12,115 nucleotides of DNA, taken from NCBI GenBank assembly GCA_959020865.1, contig CAUEUD010000103.1, positions 1 through 12,115 on the forward strand, written 5' to 3'. Made by a program: the position numbers and the translations under genes. The notes under the pieces were generated by a model, which saw only the letters and a list, made by a program, of their open reading frames with translations, was not told where the DNA came from and did not search any database. Below, in pieces: positions 1 to 5,158 of this stretch. The first letter of the stretch is position 1. Each line of letters opens with the position of its first letter. Source of the DNA: Eubacterium limosum. Lineage in GTDB: Bacteria; Bacillota; Clostridia; Eubacteriales; Eubacteriaceae.

Positions 1-577
1 TATTAGCATACATCCCAGTATCCGGAGGACTATAATTAAAACGGTATTTACCACCTGTTTGATCATATCCGGGAGCTAAATAAAAATAATTTCTATTAAC
101 AAGATAAAGATTATAATTAAAAAGAGCGTAATCGCCATAAGCACCGATAAAGTTATAACGATCAATATTAACATCATAGTTATAAGGATACAACACATCA
201 ATGACCGCTTTGCTAATGGCGTAAATCGCTTTGCCGCTGTACTTGCTCCAATCCACGTCTTTTCCGGCCAGCAGGTCGTTGCTGAGGTTTTCAAGGATGC
301 CGAGCTGTTGATTGTATTCGGCGGGATCGGGGAAAGCGCTCTGGAGATTGGCAGTGGCTTGTTCGTTTAATTCGTTAAGTCGTTCTGCTGGAACTACGGC
401 ATCTCGAGCATACCCCGCTGCAATCATACCAGCAATAAGTGTTATGGCAATACCACCCAAAAGAACAGGATTGGCATATACTTTCTTTGGTTGACAAAAG
501 GGAGATATAGCTATATAAATACATAATAGCACAGCTATTAGTTTTAAATATATATTTTTATTTATCTTCATTTCCAT
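1..577 (-). CDS. Secreted/anchored inovirus adsorption-type protein, 3' end outside window (partial)
   Basis: This frame is open from an ATG at 577 to the left edge (192 residues, no stop). An AAAGGG Shine-Dalgarno lies 7 nt before the ATG. Residues about 8-35 look like a signal peptide: a basic start, a hydrophobic core (LKLIAVLLCIYIAI) and a possible cleavage site after VYA at 35. A second hydrophobic segment follows at about 38-56. Residues 62-125 are charged and helical. Residues 129-192 are unusually rich in Tyr and Asn. I recognise no family by sequence. The function is inferred from position: downstream of the coat genes and their terminator, as gene III (host adsorption protein) lies in M13-type phages. 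It could also be an unrelated exported protein. The reading frame is well supported; the role is tentative. Confidence 0.6.
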   Translation of the reverse strand, partial: MEMKINKNIYLKLIAVLLCIYIAISPFCQPKKVYANPVLLGGIAITLIAGMIAAGYARDAVVPAERLNELNEQATANLQSAFPDPAEYNQQLGILENLSNDLLAGKDVDWSKYSGKAIYAISKAVIDVLYPYNYDVNIDRYNFIGAYGDYALFNYNLYLVNRNYFYLAPGYDQTGGKYRFNYSPPDTGMYAN

Positions 578-578
578 A

Positions 579-608
579 TTGAAACCCTTTCAGTAAATAA
601 GATATAAT
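579..608 (+). promoter_or_regulatory. Sigma-A type promoter for the 69-residue + strand gene
   Basis: TTGAAA at 579-584 and a perfect TATAAT at 603-608 are separated by 18 nt, and the start codon at 633 follows closely. This gives the small + strand gene its own promoter inside an otherwise - strand cluster. It overlaps the 5' end of the divergent secreted-protein gene, so the two could interfere. Confidence 0.6.
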
Positions 609-632
609 AAAAGAACAAATAGGAGGTCTACC

Positions 633-842
633 ATGAAACTAATAGCTTTATTATTAATGTTTGCAGTTGTTGCGGTTTATTGGCTAACATATTTACAACA
701 AAAGGGAAAAGTACACATAAATTTTCTAGAAAAAATAAATAGAGTTATTAGCCAAAAAAAGTTATATGAGTATAGCTTCTATGGATTTCTGCTATTAGTT
801 TTCTTTACATTCGTAGCAATTTTCAATTCAATCCCTAAATAA
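633..842 (+). CDS. Small membrane protein with two transmembrane segments, unknown function
   Basis: This encodes 69 residues. A perfect AGGAGG Shine-Dalgarno sits 6 nt before the ATG, and a promoter lies upstream. Hydrophobic stretches at about residues 2-20 and 49-66 flank a basic middle region (QQKGKVHINFLEKINRVISQKK), so it is probably an inner-membrane hairpin. It lies on the opposite strand to the phage genes, between the coat genes and the secreted-protein gene, with its own promoter and terminator. That is the layout of an accessory 'moron' gene such as a superinfection-exclusion or toxin-like peptide, but this is inference from layout only. I recognise no family. Confidence 0.7.
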   Translation: MKLIALLLMFAVVAVYWLTYLQQKGKVHINFLEKINRVISQKKLYEYSFYGFLLLVFFTFVAIFNSIPK

Positions 843-849
843 ACAAAAA

Positions 850-890
850 CCTGTCTGCCAACCCAATGAGGAAGGCCGACAGGCTTTTTT
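850..890. terminator. Bidirectional intrinsic terminator
   Basis: CCTGTC at 850-855 pairs with GACAGG at 878-883, and GCC 857-859 pairs with GGC 874-876 after one mismatch. T6 follows at 885-890 on the + strand, and A5 at 845-849 gives T5 on the - strand. It lies between two converging genes (stops at 842 and 915) and can serve both. M13-type phages also have a terminator directly after gene VIII. Confidence 0.8.
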
Positions 891-914
891 AAGGGAAAGA
901 TGTAAATCCGTCTG

Positions 915-1094
915 CTATTTCACAGACTTGTTTAACAGGCGTTTTCCGACCGTGAAGGCCAGAATGCCAATGGAAACCACCACACCGGCGGTCAGGATTG
1001 GAACCAGCATACCCGCCATTTGTCCAGATGCACTGACAAACAGCCCTTGAATCAGATCAATGGTACTTGGCAATTCCTCAACTGCTACAGGCAT
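915..1094 (-). CDS. Inovirus major coat protein (second tandem copy)
   Basis: This encodes 59 residues, with AAAGGAG 7 nt before the ATG and a TAG stop. An acidic, amphipathic N-terminus (about 1-25) is followed by a hydrophobic span (about 28-49) and a basic C-terminus (GKRLLNKSVK), the three-part layout of filamentous phage pVIII subunits. There is no cleavable leader, as in the Pf3 coat protein. The last 19 residues, SIGILAFTVGKRLLNKSVK, are identical to the upstream paralogue although 13 bases in that stretch differ, all silently. This shows both copies are translated and under selection. It is expected to sit in the host membrane before assembly and to form the virion tube. It could be a variant or minor subunit. 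A bidirectional terminator follows. Confidence 0.75.
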   Translation of the reverse strand: MPVAVEELPSTIDLIQGLFVSASGQMAGMLVPILTAGVVVSIGILAFTVGKRLLNKSVK

Positions 1095-1120
1095 AATAAA
1101 ACTCCTTTCTTGAAATCAAA

Positions 1121-1279
1121 CTACTTAACAGACTTGTTCAGCAGCCGTTTACCAACAGTGAACGCTAAAATACCAATCGACACAATGACACCTGCGGTAA
1201 AAATCGGAACCATCATGCCGGCGATATCCGCAGCAGCACCCGTGAAAATGGTCTGGACACTTGTAACAGCACCTTCCAT
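1121..1279 (-). CDS. Inovirus major coat protein (first tandem copy)
   Basis: This encodes 52 residues, with GGAG 7 nt before the ATG and a TAG stop. It has a short weakly acidic amphipathic start, a hydrophobic core at about 20-42 (GMMVPIFTAGVIVSIGILAF) and a basic tail. No signal peptide is seen. It is paralogous to the 59-residue protein that starts 26 nt downstream: the core and tail match closely and the N-termini differ. It lies after the two tiny membrane proteins, the place of gene VIII in M13-like phages. Family assignment rests on size, charge layout, duplication and gene order, not on a database match. Confidence 0.75.
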   Translation of the reverse strand: MEGAVTSVQTIFTGAAADIAGMMVPIFTAGVIVSIGILAFTVGKRLLNKSVK

Positions 1280-1296
1280 AACAACACTCCTTTCAT

Positions 1297-1440
1297 TTAC
1301 TTTATTGAAGTTTTAAACGCGACCCAGGCGGATCGCAAAGAAAAACTGAACAACCAAACACCAATGCCAAAAGAAAACCCCAGCAGCGCATACTGGAAAA
1401 ACAGTTGAAAATCTTCAAGCATCAATGGATTCGACTCCAT
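1297..1440 (-). CDS. 47-residue membrane protein, probable minor virion protein (pVII/pIX position)
   Basis: This encodes 47 residues from an ATG at 1440, which overlaps the end of the preceding 32-residue gene by 19 nt in another frame; translation is probably coupled. A GGCGG-like Shine-Dalgarno lies 4 nt upstream. The first 12 residues are acidic, a hydrophobic, aromatic-rich segment spans about 12-34 (FFQYALLGFSFGIGVWLFSF), and the tail is basic. Filamentous phages encode two such tiny coat-cap proteins directly before the major coat gene. The role is inferred from position and size. The ORF is short, but overlap, orientation and context favour it being real. Confidence 0.55.
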   Translation of the reverse strand: MESNPLMLEDFQLFFQYALLGFSFGIGVWLFSFSLRSAWVAFKTSIK

Positions 1441-1520
1441 TCTACCGCCACGATTAAAGCAAGGATTAATCCGAAGAGCATCCCGGCTAAGGCGATTTCC
1501 TGTACTAAGAGGTTACCCAT
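1422..1520 (-). CDS. 32-residue membrane protein, probable minor virion protein (pVII/pIX position)
   Basis: The ATG at 1520 lies 3 nt after the TAA of the upstream ssDNA-binding-type gene, with no strong Shine-Dalgarno, which suggests translational coupling. The product is one membrane span (about residues 8-26, LAGMLFGLILALIVAVEW) with a short basic end. M13 pVII and pIX are 33 and 32 residues and sit in this place. The call rests on size, hydrophobicity and order. Confidence 0.5.
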   Translation of the reverse strand: MGNLLVQEIALAGMLFGLILALIVAVEWSRIH

Positions 1521-1523
1521 GGC

Positions 1524-1796
1524 TTAAGCCTGCTTTGCTTCTTTGGGAATAATGTTGACGATCCGGCCCTTAATATCCGTGATGATGTCAACGTGTTTGT
1601 TCACAACGGCTTCGAGCTTAAAAGGCAGTTTCTTGACCAGGGAACGCTGAAGGAACTTGCCATCTGCTATACAGCCCTGGAGGTTCTCGTTCAGCATATC
1701 CTCATAAACGAAGTAGATCTTGACTCCGTCAATGTGTGCCTTTGTCTTTTCGTCCGTAAAATCAATGTCATTAATACCAACAATCAAGTAATCCAT
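1524..1796 (-). CDS. Probable inovirus ssDNA-binding protein (pV-like)
   Basis: This encodes 90 residues from an ATG at 1796, with AGGAG 8 nt upstream; an in-frame TTG six bases earlier would lie too close to the Shine-Dalgarno. The N-terminal pattern YLIVGINDIDFTDEKT, then DGVKIYFVYED at about residues 24-34, and a C-terminal beta-rich segment ending GRIVNIIP resemble small proteins found before coat genes in Gram-positive inoviruses, as I remember them. Those are thought to be gene V-type ssDNA-binding proteins with an OB-like fold. Such proteins coat single-stranded phage DNA before packaging. No catalytic motif is expected. It is the first gene of the tight cluster leading to the coat genes. 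Confidence 0.55.
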   Translation of the reverse strand: MDYLIVGINDIDFTDEKTKAHIDGVKIYFVYEDMLNENLQGCIADGKFLQRSLVKKLPFKLEAVVNKHVDIITDIKGRIVNIIPKEAKQA

Positions 1797-1830
1797 AATC
1801 AAATCTCCTTTTAATTTTTTTATTTAAAAA

Positions 1831-2037
1831 TCAATCCCACAAGAAATCTTGTAACAAGTCCTTAATATCGGCAAGATGCCCAGATGCTTCATTCCCTTTC
1901 TTTTCAGAATCTTCAAGAGAGGTATTAAACCACGAACCTTGCGCATAGAGACAGGTGCCATAGTCAATGATCAAATCCATTAAACGTTGATAAAAGACTT
2001 CTTTCTGCTGTACATTTCTAAGTTTTCTATTCATCAT
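1831..2037 (-). CDS. Small phage protein, paralogue of its upstream neighbour
   Basis: This encodes 68 residues (or 67 from the second Met). It shares the pattern F-x-(K/R)-L-x-x-L-(V/I)-IDYG and then a Gly-containing turn with the preceding ORF, so the two arose by duplication. It is charged, probably helical and cytoplasmic, with no recognised domain. Its ATG is 6 nt after the TAG of the upstream ORF and in the same frame. The ribosome binding site is weak (AGGG, partly formed by that TAG), so it is probably expressed by coupling, or as a fusion if UAG is read through. It lies at the head of the inovirus cluster; a regulatory role is possible but unsupported. Confidence 0.6.
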   Translation of the reverse strand: MMNRKLRNVQQKEVFYQRLMDLIIDYGTCLYAQGSWFNTSLEDSEKKGNEASGHLADIKDLLQDFLWD

Positions 2038-2043
2038 AACACC

Positions 2044-2247
2044 CTATCTGAGCTCTAAACAATCAATCATTTCCATGATTTTCTGATAGTCAACATTTGC
2101 CTTTTCTTTAGCTTCTTGCAATCGTTCGGTAACTGAGCTGGAATCAAAACCACTGCACAAACCTTCAGCAAAAGACTGTCTGCCATAATCGATGACTAAT
2201 GAAGCCAGCTTCGATTGAAACTGTGCTTTTTCCATTTTTTTCTTCAT
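2044..2247 (-). CDS. Small phage protein, first of a duplicated pair
   Basis: This encodes 67 residues from the second of two adjacent ATGs. AGGAG lies 7 nt before this ATG (only 4 nt before the first), so 2247 is preferred over 2250 and over the upstream ATG at 2271. The N-terminus is basic (MKKKMEKAQF), followed by the SKLASLVIDYG motif shared with the next gene, then a charged helical C-terminus rich in Glu and Lys. No known domain is recognised. It stops at TAG, followed in frame by GGT GTT and then the ATG of its paralogue. It appears to be the first gene of the - strand phage operon. Confidence 0.6.
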   Translation of the reverse strand: MKKKMEKAQFQSKLASLVIDYGRQSFAEGLCSGFDSSSVTERLQEAKEKANVDYQKIMEMIDCLELR

Positions 2248-2293
2248 CATAAAACTCCTACATCCCCGCATTGGATGGTTCTTTAAAATTTGT

Positions 2294-2324
2294 TGTATAA
2301 TTATGCGGTCAATTAATTTTACAA
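2294..2324 (-). promoter_or_regulatory. Possible promoter of the phage cluster
   Basis: On the - strand, TTGTAA (2324-2319) and TTATAC (2300-2295) are 18 nt apart; TATACA (2299-2294) is an alternative -10 at 19 nt. The first phage ORF starts about 45 nt downstream. It is a weak match and rests mainly on position. Confidence 0.35.
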
Positions 2325-2365
2325 TTCAGGTTACAGAAGTTAATGAAAAAATTTCAAAATATGGA

Positions 2366-2394
2366 TTGACAGATAATGATGCAAGTGGTAAAAT
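2366..2394 (+). promoter_or_regulatory. Sigma-A promoter of the first leader unit upstream of mtmC
   Basis: A perfect TTGACA at 2366-2371 and TAAAAT at 2389-2394 are 17 nt apart. Transcription would start near 2401 and meet the hairpin-T6 terminator at 2480-2510, giving a transcript of about 110 nt unless the terminator is bypassed. Confidence 0.65.
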
Positions 2395-2413
2395 TTAATT
2401 AATTCAAGAGAGT

Positions 2414-2521
2414 ATGCTGTATACAACAATGACGCCGAAATAGCATAGACCTGAAGAACCTAATAAAACTGTAATCAATGGTGATGACGCGGTATGGCAT
2501 CACCTTTTTTGTTGGCGTTAA
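2414..2521 (+). other. Candidate leader ORF interrupted by UAG and overlapping a terminator
   Basis: Nine codons from the ATG at 2414 lead to an in-frame TAG at 2441-2443. The frame then stays open for 25 more codons, through both arms of the terminator hairpin, to a TAA at 2519-2521. If UAG were decoded as Pyl, a translating ribosome would run over the terminator. The Shine-Dalgarno is poor (GAGAG only 1-2 nt before the ATG), so translation is uncertain. It could be chance: 25 open codons are not rare. Confidence 0.25.
2480..2510 (+). terminator. Intrinsic terminator of the first leader unit
   Basis: GGTGATG at 2480-2486 pairs with CATCACC at 2498-2504, with T6 at 2505-2510. It ends the transcript from the 2366 promoter and isolates it from the second promoter at 2559. 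Confidence 0.75.
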
Positions 2522-2558
2522 TGTCGCAGAGACAGTAAAAAGAAAGTTTTAAAAAGAG

Positions 2559-2587
2559 TTGACACAACTGTGACAAAGTGTTATAAT
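2559..2587 (+). promoter_or_regulatory. Consensus sigma-A promoter for the mtmCB leader
   Basis: TTGACA at 2559-2564 and TATAAT at 2582-2587 both match consensus exactly, with the ideal 17-nt spacer. Such a promoter should be strong without an activator, so control probably acts downstream at the terminator at 2674-2707. No other good promoter is seen before mtmC. Confidence 0.8.
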
Positions 2588-2660
2588 TTTTTCATCTTAA
2601 AAAAACGAATTAAAATAATAGCAATTGAATTTAGATTTGTTTTTAAAAAATTAAATAAAG

Positions 2661-2672
2661 TTTGATATCAAA
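2661..2672. promoter_or_regulatory. Perfect 12-bp palindrome next to the leader terminator
   Basis: TTTGATATCAAA is a perfect palindrome ending 1 nt before the left arm of the terminator stem. It could be a protein binding site or part of an alternative RNA fold. It is AT-rich and short, so chance is possible. Confidence 0.3.
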
Positions 2673-2673
2673 G

Positions 2674-2707
2674 GCGATAACAGGAAATTTCCTGCTATCG
2701 CTTTTTT
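2674..2707 (+). terminator. Strong intrinsic terminator (possible attenuator) in the mtmC leader
   Basis: GCGATA 2674-2679 pairs with TATCGC 2696-2701; after one A/C mismatch, CAGGAAA 2681-2687 pairs with TTTCCTG 2688-2694, with no unpaired bases at the tip on paper. T6 follows at 2702-2707. It lies about 80 nt after the predicted start from the consensus promoter and 85 nt before mtmC, so it should limit mtmCB transcription unless bypassed. Confidence 0.8.
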
Positions 2708-2726
2708 AGTTTTATCTAAAGTCTAT

Positions 2727-2760
2727 TTTAACCACGGTTTCCCCTGACCGGTGGTTTTAA
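2727..2760 (+). other. GC-rich hairpin just upstream of mtmC
   Basis: AACCACGGT pairs imperfectly with ACCGGTGGTT around a CCCC-containing loop (one bulged base). It lies between the leader terminator and the mtmC ribosome binding site and may contribute to an alternative fold or to mRNA stability. Confidence 0.4.
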
Positions 2761-2791
2761 AAGAAAATAATATAAAAAACTGGAGGAAAAA

Positions 2792-3451
2792 ATGACACGA
2801 GAAGAAGTAATGGATAAATTAAAAGAATCGGTTGTTGAGATGGATGCCGATTTAGCTGAAGTGGCGGCCAAGGCGGCATTGGAAACCGGTATTGAGCCTC
2901 TGGAGGCCATCAGTGAGGGCCTGTCTGCGGGCATGCAGGTCATGAGTGACATGTTTGACGAAGGTGAAGCGTTTGTACCACAGCTTTTAGTTGCGGCTGA
3001 AGCATTTGAAACCGCCGTTAATATTTTAACTGGCGGCCTGAGCGATGAGGAAAAGGCAGCGTCCAAGAGCGGTAAGGTTTTAATTCATACCGTTCAGGGC
3101 GATGTTCACGACATCGGGAAAAATATTGTCAAAACGATGTTTGAAGCCAACAATTTCCAGGTATACGACTTGGGCCGTGATGTGGCAGTGGAGGAAGTGG
3201 TTGAAAAGGCCAAAGAATATGCGGTTGACATTATTGCTGGTTCTGCGCTGATGACAACCACCATGCCGGCGCAGAAGGATATCCTGAGACTTCTAGAGGA
3301 AGAAGGCATCCGTGATGATTATATCGTTATGTACGGCGGAGCGCCAGTGTTCCCGGAATGGTGCACAAAGATCGGGGCAGATGGTTACGCCGATACCGCG
3401 GCTGGCGCTGTGGAAGTGGCAAAAGACCTGCTCGCTAAAAAAGCGTCTTAA
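2792..3451 (+). CDS. mtmC: Monomethylamine corrinoid protein MtmC
   Basis: A 219-residue cobalamin-binding methyl carrier that accepts the methyl group from monomethylamine via MtmB and passes it on toward the acceptor cofactor; it acts in the cytoplasm. Residues 1-90 are the helical cap domain found in this family. Residues 95-219 form the B12-binding Rossmann domain with the signature GDVHDIGKN (D104, H106, G109; H106 is the lower cobalt ligand), SALMTTTM at 151-158 and GGAPV at 182-186. The length is typical for MtmC/MtbC/MttC proteins. Assignment to the monomethylamine branch rests on the adjacent mtmB. GGAGG lies 5 nt before the ATG. The gene is 76 nt upstream of mtmB and in one operon with it. 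Expression probably depends on the upstream leader terminator. Confidence 0.93.
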   Translation: MTREEVMDKLKESVVEMDADLAEVAAKAALETGIEPLEAISEGLSAGMQVMSDMFDEGEAFVPQLLVAAEAFETAVNILTGGLSDEEKAASKSGKVLIHTVQGDVHDIGKNIVKTMFEANNFQVYDLGRDVAVEEVVEKAKEYAVDIIAGSALMTTTMPAQKDILRLLEEEGIRDDYIVMYGGAPVFPEWCTKIGADGYADTAAGAVEVAKDLLAKKAS

Positions 3452-3473
3452 AAATCTGATTTCAGATTTTTAA
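3448..3473 (+). repeat. 12-bp perfect inverted repeat after mtmC
   Basis: TTAAAAATCTGA at 3448-3459 and TCAGATTTTTAA at 3462-3473 form a near loop-less hairpin that begins at the mtmC stop codon. It is AT-rich, so termination would be weak. It may stabilise the mtmC part of the message, giving more corrinoid protein than MtmB, or allow partial termination. Confidence 0.55.
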
Positions 3474-3527
3474 AGATATAAACAATTTTTGAGAAATTGA
3501 TATTTAATTGAAAGGTGGTAAAGGTTA

Positions 3528-4916
3528 ATGGGAGCAATTCCTAAAAGGGTAACCGTCTATGACGTCTATGACCGGGCCAAAACCGGCCAGAAAATGGCTG
3601 AAAATGACTGGGATTATAAAATGATACCGCAGACGGCCGCCAAGCTGAAGAAAAAGTATGGAATCAAAATGGACAAAACCAAAATGATTCCGGAGGATCC
3701 AGAGTTGATCGACAACCTGTTTAAGGCAGGCGTGGACATGCTGGAGGAATGCGGTGTCTACTGCATTGATACAGGGCGTGTGATCAAGTACACCCGCGAT
3801 GAGATCATGACAGCCATCAAAAACGCGCCGAAAAGCGCGCGCTACGGGGAAGACAAGGACGCTGTCATGTTACAGCCAAGAAGCTATAAATCCAAGGAAG
3901 CACCGATTATCCAGGGAGGCCCTACAGGCGCCCCGTGCTCTGAAGATTTATTTATTCCGATTCATCAGTCCTATGCCCAGGAGCCGGTCGTAGACACCAT
4001 TGTCGACGGTGTTCTTCAGACTATCAACGGTAAAGATCCACAGCCGGGCACGCCGTGGGAAGTTCTGGCCGTTAAATCCGAAGCCGTGTTCGTACGCGAC
4101 GCTCAGATGAGAGCCGGACGCCCGGGCATGGGGTTGTAGGGCAACGAAACCTCTTTATCCCCCGCTGGCGTAATCTGTGCAGATTTCCCAGGCGGGATGC
4201 GGCCATCTGACAGCCATGAAGTTTCCCAGCTGAATGAGCTCAAAATCGACGTAGGTGCGTTGGTAGTTGCAGCTCATTACGCGACAGCAGGCGTAAACGT
4301 CATGGTGGAACAGATGCCGATTTTTGGTGGCTATGCCGGCGGTTTGGAAGAAACCACAATCGTCGATGTCGCCACCACTATCAACTCTTTTGTTATGATG
4401 CAGGCTACCTGGCATCTGGACGGTCCGGTGCATGTGCGCTGGGGGATCACCACAGCCCGTGAGGCGCTGGCCGTCGCAGGCCACGCGGCTATGGCCATCG
4501 AAGCCAACACAGATTTGATCCTCGGCAACCAGTACTACACGCTGGCTGGCCCGTGCACGGTCATGTGCCTGCTGGAAACAGCTGCACAGGCCATCACAGA
4601 TACAGCCTCCGGCCGTGAGGTACTGTCCGGCGTCGCTGCTGCCAAAGGCGTTGCCACCGATACCTTCACGGGTATGGAAGCCCGCTTTATGGGCGAGGTG
4701 GCTCACGCTGTCGCAGGGATGGAAACCGCAAAGGTCAATGAAATTCTGGATAAGCTTGTGGCCATGTACGAAAAAGATTATAAAACAGCACCGCAGGGCC
4801 AGACTTTTGCAGAATGCTACGACACCAAAAAACTCCTGCCCAGCGACGAGTACCTGAAGGTATACGACGAAGCTGTTGAAATCATGAAAGGCCTGGGCCT
4901 TTCGTACTGGGATTAA
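3528..4916 (+). CDS. mtmB: Monomethylamine methyltransferase MtmB, with UAG-encoded pyrrolysine
   Basis: The protein methylates MtmC from monomethylamine and releases ammonia. The frame is interrupted by TAG at 4137-4139 (codon 204) and continues in frame to TAA at 4914-4916, giving 462 residues with pyrrolysine at 204. Methanosarcina MtmB is about 458 residues with Pyl at 202, as I remember it. The sequence flanking the UAG matches the family: RAGRPGMGL before it and NETSLSPAG after it. Further family-like stretches are DSHEVSQLNELKID, EQMPIFGGYAGG and DGPVHVRWG. An AAAGGTGG Shine-Dalgarno lies 9 nt before the ATG. Stopping at UAG would leave a 203-residue fragment lacking most of the TIM barrel. 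A complete pyl gene set follows directly, so readthrough is expected. A naive gene caller would report two broken genes here. Confidence 0.95.
4133..4196 (+). promoter_or_regulatory. RNA structure around and after the Pyl codon (PYLIS-like)
   Basis: GTTG 4133-4136 pairs with CAAC 4142-4145, leaving the UAG in a 5-nt loop. A second, larger stem starts 21 nt after the UAG: CCCGC 4161-4165 with GCGGG 4192-4196, TGG with CCA, and AATCTG 4172-4177 with CAGATT 4180-4185. A stem-loop 3' of the UAG was proposed for Methanosarcina mtmB, but its importance is disputed. The structure lies within coding sequence. Confidence 0.45.
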
Positions 4917-4925
4917 TTTATAATT

Positions 4926-5017
4926 GAGAATGGAGAATTAAAAGAACAAATCCGTAAAATGGATTTGAATATAATCAAATTTGCTTTTGGCAAATTTGTA
5001 CAATAATTCTCCATTCT
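4926..5017. repeat. Three-stem inverted-repeat element between mtmB and pylT
   Basis: An outer perfect 14-bp inverted repeat (4927-4940 with 5004-5017) encloses two further perfect hairpins: CAAATCC/GGATTTG (4947-4953, 4961-4967) and CAAATTTGC/GCAAATTTG (4976-4984, 4990-4998). Together they would fold as a three-way junction on either strand. No T-run follows, so it is not a classic terminator. The GAGAATGGAGAATT-type sequence resembles short intergenic repeats common in Clostridia, so it may be a MITE-like element or an mRNA processing and stability element separating mtmB from the tRNA. Confidence 0.7.
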
Positions 5018-5045
5018 GCTTTCTCAATTCTTCATTGATTAATAT

Positions 5046-5117
5046 GGAGGGTGAATCGTAGTGATTATGCGGACTCTAAATCCGTACAGCCGGGTGCGAC
5101 TCCCGAACTCTCCGCCA
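5046..5117 (+). tRNA. pylT: tRNA-Pyl (anticodon CTA)
   Basis: Amber-decoding tRNA for pyrrolysine. The acceptor stem is 5046-5052 with 5107-5113 (7 bp, one G-T). One base then joins a 4-bp D stem (5054-5057 with 5063-5066) with a short 5-nt loop lacking the usual GG. The anticodon stem has 6 bp (5068-5073 with 5081-5086), the loop is CTCTAAA with CTA at 5076-5078, the variable loop is 3 nt (CAG), and the T stem has a 7-nt loop. The discriminator is G5114 and CCA is encoded at 5115-5117. The short D loop, 6-bp anticodon stem, 3-nt variable loop and lack of a TTC T-loop are hallmarks of tRNA-Pyl that ordinary tRNA finders can miss. No clear promoter lies directly upstream, so it may be cut out of the mtmCB transcript. 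Confidence 0.95.
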
Positions 5118-5158
5118 TTTTTTACATCAATTAATCTCAGTATAAATTGTACCGTCAG

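Noticed and set aside
76..294. A 72-codon hydrophobic - strand frame near the left edge
   Set aside because: It overlaps, in another frame, the longer signal-peptide-bearing frame that starts at 577. Its Ile/Leu run is what AT-rich Tyr/Asn codons read as when shifted.
1020..1316. A 98-codon + strand frame over the coat genes
   Set aside because: It is antisense to the two coat paralogues, whose silent-only differences show that the - strand is the coding one.
2291..2312. Possible dif-like (XerC/XerD) integration site containing TATAATTATG
   Set aside because: It shares only the inner bases of a Firmicutes dif and lacks the central spacer and outer arms; no second copy is visible in the window.
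2401..2510. Known riboswitch (cobalamin, TPP, SAM, THF, T-box) in the first leader
   Set aside because: I could not match the conserved cores of any of these classes; only the promoter, terminator and UAG frame can be supported.
4155..4706. A 183-codon - strand open frame inside mtmB
   Set aside because: It lies entirely opposite the conserved MtmB frame and shows no family features.
4197..4916. A separate 239-residue gene starting after the UAG
   Set aside because: The sequence upstream of its ATG, back to the UAG, is in frame and matches MtmB; there is no suitable ribosome binding site. It is the second part of mtmB.
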